Source: Spirobacillus cienkowskii (GTDB taxonomy: Bacteria > Bdellovibrionota_B > Oligoflexia > Silvanigrellales > Silvanigrellaceae). Taken from it: DNA of 64,000 nucleotides. The stretch covers positions 1,697,501 through 1,761,500 of the forward strand of contig NZ_CP146516.1 in the NCBI RefSeq assembly GCF_037081835.1, given 5' to 3'. How positions within the stretch are numbered: position 1 is the first letter of the stretch; each line of letters starts with the position of its first letter. The notes under the pieces are model-generated. The model saw only the letters and a program-made list of their open reading frames with translations, was not told the origin of the DNA and made no database searches. Below are positions 25,186 through 32,238 of the stretch, piece by piece. A program made the position numbers and the translations under genes.

Positions 25186-26268
25186 ATGTCACAAGAAATA
25201 TTAATTGCAACCCGTAAAAGTCAGCTTGCCTTATGGCAAGCGCATAAAATTCAATCCCTCTTGCAAGAAAAAGGAATCAAAACTCAGTTGTTTCCGTTGG
25301 TGACAACTGGCGATAAAATGCAAAAATCGCAACTCGCAGATATTCATCTGTCACAACAAAATACCGAACACCATTTGACCACGGGCAAAGGGTTATTTAT
25401 CAAAGAAATTCAAGAAGCCCTGCTTTCTAACAAAGCACACATTGCAGTGCATAGCATGAAAGACCTACCTGTTGCGCAAACAGCGCAGCTGAATATTGCT
25501 GCCCTACTCCCGAGAGCTGGTGCACGCGATGTGCTTATACTTTCTCCTGAACTTCTACAAAGCTCCTCGCTTCACACAATGACAGCAGCACAAAAAGCAC
25601 AATTGACGTTTGCAGAACTTAAAAATATGCTGCGCAACAACCCAATTTTTACTCAAAAACTCATCGGCACAACCAGTGCCAGACGGCAATTGCTCCTTAA
25701 AAAATGTTGGAACCCTAATTTAAATGTTCAAATTTTAAGAGGCAATGTCGACACGCGGCTAAAGCGGGTACAAAACAACGAGTTTGCTGCAATCTTGCTT
25801 GCCGAAGCGGGGCTTGAACGGTTGGAATTATTTAACCAAGAGCATATGTTTTACCTTCCTATTTCAGAATTTATTCCAGCCGCAGCACAGGGAGTGATTG
25901 CCGTTGAGATTAATGACAACAACCAACAGTTAGCAAATATTTTAACATCTTTAAGTTGCAAGCAAACACGTTTTGCTGCGGGCATTGAACGGATGGTGCT
26001 TGCCCTCCTTGGGGGCGACTGTCATACCCCAATTGGTGCGCACTATGACAATAAACAGCTTTATGTTGTGTATGGCCATTACGAAAACTATAAACATGTT
26101 GTGATTTCGTGTTCTGATACAATGCTGTTAGAGGTTGCACAGCTATTGAATACAAACTTATACTTTAATCAGTTTTTTGCAGAATTGTGTCGGTCTGAGT
26201 TTGCAAAAGTTGTTGCACAACAACTTTTTGCCGCAGGATTTGCCGAAGTGAGTGATCTCAAACTGTAA
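25186..26268 (+). CDS. hemC: Hydroxymethylbilane synthase (porphobilinogen deaminase)
   Basis: Joins four porphobilinogen units to hydroxymethylbilane. Landmarks are IATRKSQLALWQA, the active-site Asp93 in HSMKDLP, TTSARRQ, and LLGGDCHTP with Cys279 carrying the dipyrromethane cofactor. At 360 residues it is about 45 longer than usual. The extra length is mostly a Gln/Leu-rich insert (about residues 118-152) between the two N-terminal strands and a longer loop near residue 52-65. The core looks active. A hemD-like gene follows after 23 bases. Confidence 0.95.
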   Translation: MSQEILIATRKSQLALWQAHKIQSLLQEKGIKTQLFPLVTTGDKMQKSQLADIHLSQQNTEHHLTTGKGLFIKEIQEALLSNKAHIAVHSMKDLPVAQTAQLNIAALLPRAGARDVLILSPELLQSSSLHTMTAAQKAQLTFAELKNMLRNNPIFTQKLIGTTSARRQLLLKKCWNPNLNVQILRGNVDTRLKRVQNNEFAAILLAEAGLERLELFNQEHMFYLPISEFIPAAAQGVIAVEINDNNQQLANILTSLSCKQTRFAAGIERMVLALLGGDCHTPIGAHYDNKQLYVVYGHYENYKHVVISCSDTMLLEVAQLLNTNLYFNQFFAELCRSEFAKVVAQQLFAAGFAEVSDLKL

Positions 26269-26291
26269 ACTAACTTTAAAACAAAAAAGAA

Positions 26292-27050
26292 ATGTGCATT
26301 ATGGCAAAACATGACACTGTGCCAATTATTGTGGACTGCGGCTTAGAAGGCGATGCACCACGCAAGCAAGATCATTTTTTTTATCCTGTTATGCGCCCTC
26401 ACTGGCTTGAGGTCAGTTGGCAGCCTCCTCAAAATGTAAGCTTTGCAATTATTTTTACAAGTAAACAGGCCGTAACAGCATTTCAGCAAAGTATTTTTAC
26501 AAAAACAAAGCAAAATAAGAGTTGGCAAAATTGCATTTCTTTTGGCGCCGTAGGAGCAACAACTGCCCAAAGCATTCAACAACAACTTGCAGCACTTGTG
26601 GCACACACCAACGCGACCATTCTTTTACCCTCGCACAGCAATGGACTTACACCGTTACTGTCTCTCATGCATGCAACACTGAAACCTGATGTGCAATTTT
26701 TTATTTTTACCTCTGCCATTGGCAAATCAGCAGACACTGTGACTGCATATTGTAAACATCACAATCGCAATATTGCTGTTGAACCTGTGTACACGCTTGA
26801 AAATATTTTAGAATCTAACGCAACACCATTTTTAACCAAACTTTTCGCGCAGCCGCGACCATCACAACAACATGTGTTATTTTATTGTCGCTCTGGCCAA
26901 ATTTTAAAACAGGTTGTGCATAATTTATTGCAATTTTTTAATCTCGAATATCCTACGCAACTCCCTTCATTCATTTATTTTTTTCCTTGGGAACAGTCGG
27001 CGCAACAAGCGCTTAGTGAATTGAATTTAATTGACAGAACAACCTCTTAA
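26292..27050 (+). CDS. hemD: Uroporphyrinogen-III synthase-like protein
   Basis: A divergent HemD-type protein of 252 residues. Position right after hemC and family-like pieces support this: IIFTSKQAVTAF (first domain), SFGAVGATTAQSI, FIFTSAIGKSADT and the PVYTLE strand. HemD is weakly conserved at sequence level, so the call leans on gene order. It would close the tetrapyrrole ring with inversion of ring D. The ribosome site is weak; an in-frame ATG at residue 4 is an alternative start. Confidence 0.7.
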   Translation: MCIMAKHDTVPIIVDCGLEGDAPRKQDHFFYPVMRPHWLEVSWQPPQNVSFAIIFTSKQAVTAFQQSIFTKTKQNKSWQNCISFGAVGATTAQSIQQQLAALVAHTNATILLPSHSNGLTPLLSLMHATLKPDVQFFIFTSAIGKSADTVTAYCKHHNRNIAVEPVYTLENILESNATPFLTKLFAQPRPSQQHVLFYCRSGQILKQVVHNLLQFFNLEYPTQLPSFIYFFPWEQSAQQALSELNLIDRTTS

Positions 27051-27149
27051 TGACACTTTCGTATTTAGAAGACTGAGGGATGGAAACAGTTTTCTGTTAA
27101 TATAGAAAGGTACTTCTGAAAGCGCAGAACTCCTGAGGTTATTGAAACC

Positions 27150-27659
27150 ATGAAACAATCTGAAACAATCTGGATAGAAAATCTTGCTAGAATTCAGCTT
27201 GGTACTCCGCTTACTCATTCTCATGTGCACAGCATCTTGCACAACTCATTGCTTATTTTTTTAGAAGAGCTTTGCACTCTCATGAAAAACTATACCAATT
27301 ATTTTAATCAATGCATTGAGTCTGTAAAACCACAACAATGCATTCGCTTTTTTGAAACACAACAGCCACGACCTGGTTTGATTTTGTTAAAAGGAAGCGA
27401 TAAAATGATCATTTCTGTCCTAGGAAATACCATTAACGTGCGCACCCTGCAGGTGCATTTAAATAGCGATCGCAACTACCGCTCTTATGATTTTGAAGCA
27501 AGGCACAATGATCACGATGGTGTGTTTTGGCGTTGCATAAACGATGGACAGCTTGTAAACCCAGAACTGGTTGCTCAAAACTATTTGAGCTCATTTTTGG
27601 TTTCTGGATGCGGCGAAGTCCCGCAAACGTTGCGTTTGGTTGTGGCGACGCATCCTTAA
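27150..27659 (+). CDS. Unknown 169-residue protein
   Basis: I do not recognise this family. It looks soluble: an N-terminal helical half (LTHSHVHSILHNSLLIFLEELCTLM) and a beta-rich C-terminal half (GLILLKGSDKMIISVLGNTINVRTLQVHL). No signal peptide, no membrane span. It lies 99 bases after the hemD-like gene and 19 before the BolA gene, so it may be co-transcribed with the BolA-glutaredoxin pair. The compact size and context could suggest a part in Fe-S or heme handling, but nothing in the sequence shows this. Confidence 0.6.
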   Translation: MKQSETIWIENLARIQLGTPLTHSHVHSILHNSLLIFLEELCTLMKNYTNYFNQCIESVKPQQCIRFFETQQPRPGLILLKGSDKMIISVLGNTINVRTLQVHLNSDRNYRSYDFEARHNDHDGVFWRCINDGQLVNPELVAQNYLSSFLVSGCGEVPQTLRLVVATHP

Positions 27660-27678
27660 AAAGTACTTTGAGGTTGAC

Positions 27679-27951
27679 ATGTTGCATCATGAAGTCAAAC
27701 ACCGCATTGAAAGCGGAATTGCAAGTTCTGAATGTATTGTTCATGAATTCTCTGGTGGCACGGATCACTATTCTGTCATTGTGGTTGCTGACGCCTTTGA
27801 AGGCCAATCATCGTTGGCACGCCATCGTATAATTATGGATCTGTTTCAAGCCGAAGTTGCCACAGGCGAAGTTCATGCACTTTCTATTAAGGCACTGACC
27901 AAAAAACAATGGGAACAAGAAAAACACAAATATGTAGCAAAACCACTTTAA
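27679..27951 (+). CDS. BolA family protein
   Basis: A 90-residue BolA/IbaG-type protein. The helix-turn region ends FEGQSSLARHRIIMDLF, with HALSIKALT as the final strand. BolA proteins pair with monothiol glutaredoxins to carry [2Fe-2S] clusters and to sense iron state. The next gene is such a glutaredoxin. The reading frame opens at 27640, but the ATG at 27679 follows a GAGG and gives the normal BolA start. His in the ARHR segment is a probable cluster ligand. Confidence 0.9.
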   Translation: MLHHEVKHRIESGIASSECIVHEFSGGTDHYSVIVVADAFEGQSSLARHRIIMDLFQAEVATGEVHALSIKALTKKQWEQEKHKYVAKPL

Positions 27952-27982
27952 ATAAATTTTATAAAATAATGAGGAGTCTTCT

Positions 27983-28300
27983 GTGAATACAGACTGGAAA
28001 ACAAAAATTGAAAACGATGTTAATGCCAACGAAATTATGATTTATATTCGTGGTACCCCCCAAGCACCTCGCTGTGGATTTACTGCAAAAGTCATTCGCA
28101 CTCTCAATCAACTTGGCAAACCCTATCATTTTGAAGATATGGATAGTGACCCCACATTGTGGTCTACTCTTAAAGAAATGAACAATTGGCCAACATCTCC
28201 TCAAATTTTTATTAAAGGAGAATTTGTTGGTGGCTGCGATATTTTTGTAGAAATGTTTCAGTCTGGCGAACTGCATGAAAAACTTGGAATTTCTAAGTAA
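27983..28300 (+). CDS. grxD: Monothiol glutaredoxin (Grx4 type)
   Basis: A 105-residue monothiol glutaredoxin for [2Fe-2S] transfer. The active site is PRCGFT (Cys31), where most relatives have CGFS. The glutathione-binding WPTSPQIFIKGEFVGGCDIF follows. The start is GTG, with GAGGAG six bases upstream. It is 31 bases after BolA, the classical partner pair. Start-codon and motif both argue for a functional gene. Confidence 0.92.
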   Translation: MNTDWKTKIENDVNANEIMIYIRGTPQAPRCGFTAKVIRTLNQLGKPYHFEDMDSDPTLWSTLKEMNNWPTSPQIFIKGEFVGGCDIFVEMFQSGELHEKLGISK

Positions 28301-28386
28301 ACAACAATGTTTACTTGCATTGTCTCTTTAGAAAAAGAAAACTTCCTGATAAGCTGTGTTTCTACTGTTTTGTCAGGAGTTTTTTT

Positions 28387-29784
28387 ATGGTCATGCATAC
28401 TTTTTTGCGAAGCTCATATTTTCCTGTTTCATGTGAAGAATTATTTCAATGGCACGAACGCATTGGGGCGTTTGACCGCATGGTGCCACCGTGGATGCAC
28501 TTAGACATGATATCGCGCAATGGCACCATTCATAATGGCGATGAGGTGTCTTTGCGCATGCACTTTGGTCCATTTTCACTTGACTTTAAATTTTTGCACC
28601 AAAATTATATTGCAAATAGCCAATTTCAAGATGTACAAATTAAAGGCCCTTTTTCGTATTATGCCCACACCCATCGCTTTGAAGCCGTAGAAGACAATAA
28701 ATCTAAAATTACAGATATTATTCAGTACAAATTGCCGTTAGCAAGCCTGTCGCATTTTGCCACCAAACATTTTATTGAAGATAGGTTAAATCGATTATTT
28801 ACCTACAGACACCGCACGTTAAAATGTGATTTGTTTTTGCACTCAAAATACTCGCAAAAAAAATTAAAAATTTTGATTACAGGCGCTTCTGGCTTGGTGG
28901 GCAGTGCTTTAGCCCCATTTTTAACGACTGGTGGCCATACGGTGATTAAACTGGTGCGAAGTCATCATAAAAGTGCACAACAACCCAAACAAGAAAACGT
29001 TGCGTATTGGGATTCGGAACAAAAATGTTTTTTAAACCCAGAAATCTTACAGGGCCTCGATGCCGTGGTGCACCTTGCTGGCGAAAACATTGCCGCTCAC
29101 AAATGGAGCAACGAGCGCAAACAACAACTGATTGATAGCCGCGTGCATTTTACCTCGGTGTTATGCAATGCCTTAACACAACTCAAAGCACCTCCTAAAA
29201 CGTTTATAGCGGCATCAGGGGTGGGGATATTTGGAGATAGAGATTACGATGACATTTTGCACGAAGACTCGAAGCCCGGTGAAGGATTTTTAGCCAAGCT
29301 TGCGCTTGATTGGGAAAATGCTGCAGACGGCGCCCGCAATGCCGGAATCAGGGTGGTGCATTTGCGTTTTGGCACCATTGTGTCACTTGCTGGAGGGGTA
29401 TTAAAAAAAATGTACACCCCTTATCGCATGTGCTTAGGAGGACCATTTGGCTCGGGCAGGCAAATGATGTCTTGGATCGCTATAACCGATGTTTTAGGGC
29501 TTATTTTATTTGCCATCACAAACCCAAGCATCGATGGCGCCGTTAATGCCGTAAGCCCCCATGCATTGAGCAACGAACAGTTTTCGCAAATGCTGGCACA
29601 AGCCATGGGACGCCCTAGTTCGTTGCGCATCCCTGAGCTGGTGGTAGAAACCTTATTTGGCGAAATGGGGCGAGAATTGTTGCTCTCAGGACAACACGCC
29701 AAACCGATTAAAGCCACCAAACATGGCTATGAATTTTTGCATGGCCACCTGCACGATGCTTTAACGTATTGTTTGGGGGTGTAG
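28387..29784 (+). CDS. TIGR01777-type SDR epimerase with N-terminal SRPBCC domain
   Basis: A two-domain protein of 465 residues. Residues 1-150 look like a SRPBCC/START-like ligand-binding domain (SSYFPVSCEELFQWHERIG, then beta strands). Residues 157-465 are a YfcH/SDR39U1-type NAD(P)-binding epimerase domain: ILITGASGLVGSAL Rossmann loop, then VHLAGENIAAHKW and AASGVGIFGDR. The fusion is known in this family, and its substrate is unknown. The frame opens at 28315; the ATG at 28387 with CAGGAG upstream is chosen. A strong hairpin terminator follows at 29824. Confidence 0.88.
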   Translation: MVMHTFLRSSYFPVSCEELFQWHERIGAFDRMVPPWMHLDMISRNGTIHNGDEVSLRMHFGPFSLDFKFLHQNYIANSQFQDVQIKGPFSYYAHTHRFEAVEDNKSKITDIIQYKLPLASLSHFATKHFIEDRLNRLFTYRHRTLKCDLFLHSKYSQKKLKILITGASGLVGSALAPFLTTGGHTVIKLVRSHHKSAQQPKQENVAYWDSEQKCFLNPEILQGLDAVVHLAGENIAAHKWSNERKQQLIDSRVHFTSVLCNALTQLKAPPKTFIAASGVGIFGDRDYDDILHEDSKPGEGFLAKLALDWENAADGARNAGIRVVHLRFGTIVSLAGGVLKKMYTPYRMCLGGPFGSGRQMMSWIAITDVLGLILFAITNPSIDGAVNAVSPHALSNEQFSQMLAQAMGRPSSLRIPELVVETLFGEMGRELLLSGQHAKPIKATKHGYEFLHGHLHDALTYCLGV

Positions 29785-29823
29785 TTTTTAAATTTTTGCA
29801 ATAGTTTTTAGTTACTTAAACGC

Positions 29824-29853
29824 AAAAAAGCCCTCTAAATAAGAGGGCTTTTT
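29824..29853. terminator. Bidirectional terminator between the SDR and porin genes
   Basis: AGCCCTCT (29829-29836) and AGAGGGCT (29842-29849) form an 8-bp stem with a five-base loop. It has A-runs before it and T-runs after it, so it can stop transcription from both converging genes. Confidence 0.9.
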
Positions 29854-29881
29854 GAGCTTATTAACGTTTGTTAAGCGTTAA

Positions 29882-31078
29882 TTAAAATTGGTATGCCATG
29901 GTGAGGTAAGATCTCATCATAGTGTCTTTTTTATCAGCATCAGCAGATTTGCCTTTGTCACTGAATATAGCCTTATTATTTTTAACATGTTCAAAGTTAA
30001 ATGCCAATTCAAAGCTGCTCACTGCATAGCCCACAGAAAACGCCATTTGCTTTTTGTCGTAGTTTAAATCTGTTGTTGTTGTATCACCATCAGTCAACTT
30101 GTTCATTGCATAGGATGCCGCATAAGTGAGGCGGTCGCCTTTTTGCAACATACCAGTGAGATAAGCTCCTGTATCGCCCGCAATACCAAAACCCATTAAA
30201 GTGGATTTTAAGGTATCATTGTTCGCAGTACCATAAACAATGTTTGTATCTGTAGCAGACGTTGCAGCAGCTGACATTCCACCCTTTGCATCATCTACTT
30301 CATACCAGAAACTCACACCATTGGTAGAGAGCACACCCTTGTTGCCAAAAATGCTTGCGTGGTTGTACACAACCGATGCTTCCATATGGGAGACATCTCT
30401 TGCTTTAGTTTTACCAGCGTCTGTATAAGCCTTTTCTTGGGAGCCATAGTAAAATTTTCCACCAATGGATTGGTTGTCATCCACATTGACAGTTGCTGCG
30501 ACGTGTGCAGCAAGACCTAAACTCTTACCTTTGCCCTTAGTGATGTTATCAGCATCATTTATGCCTTTAACAGCAGAATCAACAAAATAGGTTGTAATGT
30601 TATTAAATAAACCCGCACCAAGCTCAATATTTGCCATTTTGCCTAATGCAAGAGTTTCTTTAAGGTATGCACCATCTTGACGTCCGTAACCTTGTGGCGC
30701 CCAAGTGATATCGGCAGCAGTGAGATCGGCACCGCCAATGCGGATACCGCCCATTGACAATGTTGTGGTAAAAGTATTATCGCCCGATTTTAAAGTGAGC
30801 GCATCGAGGTTTAATTGTGCGCGACGGATGTCAAATGCATTGCTATCTTTAAATGCAACTTCTAGTTCACCGCTGGCAATGCCGCCGGCAACCTTAGTTT
30901 TCACGCGAGCTTTGTCAATAGCAAAATCTGGTTTATCAGAAGCCGTAGAATTGCTAGTATTCATATTTAATTGAAAGTTACCACCAGTGGTAATCTTTTT
31001 ATCCATATCTTGTGCAACAGCAGCACCGCTTAGTGCAAGAGTAGAAGCAGCTAGAGAACGTAAAACGATCTTTTTCAC
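29882..31078 (-). CDS. Outer-membrane porin-like beta-barrel
   Basis: A 398-residue exported barrel. The signal peptide MKKIVLRSLAASTLALSGA ends at VAQ|D. Alternating beta strands run to the C-terminal LTMAYQF with the terminal Phe used by the BAM machinery. The beta-strand pairs and the lack of a fixed motif fit a general porin (phosphate-selective OprP/O-type or related). The GTG start has a strong AAGGAG six bases upstream. It is likely highly expressed: the promoter at 31160-31188 and a strong terminator at 29824 frame it as a single-gene unit. Confidence 0.82.
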   Translation of the reverse strand: MKKIVLRSLAASTLALSGAAVAQDMDKKITTGGNFQLNMNTSNSTASDKPDFAIDKARVKTKVAGGIASGELEVAFKDSNAFDIRRAQLNLDALTLKSGDNTFTTTLSMGGIRIGGADLTAADITWAPQGYGRQDGAYLKETLALGKMANIELGAGLFNNITTYFVDSAVKGINDADNITKGKGKSLGLAAHVAATVNVDDNQSIGGKFYYGSQEKAYTDAGKTKARDVSHMEASVVYNHASIFGNKGVLSTNGVSFWYEVDDAKGGMSAAATSATDTNIVYGTANNDTLKSTLMGFGIAGDTGAYLTGMLQKGDRLTYAASYAMNKLTDGDTTTTDLNYDKKQMAFSVGYAVSSFELAFNFEHVKNNKAIFSDKGKSADADKKDTMMRSYLTMAYQF

Positions 31079-31381
31079 AAATAACTCCTTAAGTAGTAAT
31101 GAAAAACTTTATATGAGCATAAACAAAAGCCATAAAATACTCAAAACTAATACTAAGGCAAGATAATTTACGTAGCAACCTTTGTCAATACGACAGCAAA
31201 ATTTTTTGCCCACTGCATAACGTCAAAAAAATAATAGACGAGATAAATTTTTCTTTAATAAAACTGCAATTAATTTTTTTATAAAATTTAATAATTATTT
31301 TTAATTTTATAGGCAAGTGTTGCCCATAATTTTAATTGCCAAACGCTTGCGTGATTTTTTAACTTAAAAAAAAATACAGGT
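31079..31381. other. Porin leader and AT-rich gap before tatC end
   Basis: This 303-base stretch holds no gene. Its left third holds the porin ribosome site and leader, with a clear promoter at 31160-31188. The right two thirds are A/T runs. I see no terminator for tatC. Confidence 0.4.
31160..31188 (-). promoter_or_regulatory. Sigma70-type promoter of the porin gene
   Basis: On the minus strand TTGACA (plus positions 31183-31188) and TATCTT (31160-31165) are separated by 17 bases. The -35 is perfect. A leader of about 75 bases then runs to the porin GTG. Confidence 0.55.
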
Positions 31382-32236
31382 TTAAGTATTGCTCTCGTGA
31401 GCTAAACGATTTTTTTCAATTTTTTTAATGACTAATATCGATAATTCGACCATGGCATACATGGGAAGTGCCACCAAACACAAGCTAAGTACATCTGGGG
31501 GCGATAAAATTGCCCCCACAATAAAACAGGTTAAAAATGCTATTTTTCTATTATTGACTAACACTTTTGAAGATAAAATACGCGCCATTCCCAGTAACGA
31601 TAATACAACAGGAACTTCAAACACCGCACCAAAAACAAGCAACATTGTAATTAAAGAATTAAAATAATTTTCATAAGTAATCATCACATGTGCATATTGA
31701 CTTGCCCACGATAGCGCGTTTGAAAAAAAGTACGGAATAATTAAAAAAAAGCCAAAAGCAATTCCAAAATAAAAAAGTAACACACTGGCAATTAATGCAA
31801 GGCAGGCAATTTTTCTTTCGTGTAAATACAAAGCAGGTGCCACAAATTTCCAAACTTCTCTAATGATAAAAGGCAAGCTACAAGAAAACGCAACCAAAAA
31901 ACAAATTTTAAAATTCACCATGATCACTTCAAACACACTAATTGAAGATAAATTTTGGGTAATATCTTGTTTCGTTAATTCACCTAGCACATTTTCATAC
32001 GGTTTTTTTAAAAAATTTAAGATGGGTTGCATAAAAAAAAATGTGCCTGTTGTAAAAACAAATAACCAGGCAACTGCGCGCAATATGTGTTTACGCAATT
32101 CTTTAATATGCGCAACCAACGACATCTGTGTGCTTTCTGTGCCCGCAAGCACCGCCTCTCGCTTTGCTTTCCGTTGTAGCCCGGCATTAAACAATGAAGA
32201 CATATAGTGCAATGGGTTAAACTTAAAACCTGCCAT
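31382..32236 (-). CDS. tatC: Sec-independent protein translocase TatC
   Basis: Membrane core of the Tat translocase that reads twin-arginine signal peptides. Six hydrophobic segments are visible in the 284-residue protein. Family motifs are LVAHIKELRKHILRAVA at the N-terminal cytosolic part, VWKFVAPALYLHERK and the FGAVFEVPVVLSLLG-type central region. The N-terminus is about 45 residues longer than E. coli TatC before the first conserved helix. The ATG at 32236 has GGAGG about ten bases upstream and starts two bases after the polA stop. TatA/B are not in the window. Last gene of the lysS-polA-tatC series. Confidence 0.95.
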   Translation of the reverse strand: MAGFKFNPLHYMSSLFNAGLQRKAKREAVLAGTESTQMSLVAHIKELRKHILRAVAWLFVFTTGTFFFMQPILNFLKKPYENVLGELTKQDITQNLSSISVFEVIMVNFKICFLVAFSCSLPFIIREVWKFVAPALYLHERKIACLALIASVLLFYFGIAFGFFLIIPYFFSNALSWASQYAHVMITYENYFNSLITMLLVFGAVFEVPVVLSLLGMARILSSKVLVNNRKIAFLTCFIVGAILSPPDVLSLCLVALPMYAMVELSILVIKKIEKNRLAHESNT

Positions 32237-32238
32237 GT

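Noticed and set aside
27433-27807. 124-residue minus-strand ORF
   Set aside because: It covers the unknown gene and BolA on the other strand and lacks family features.
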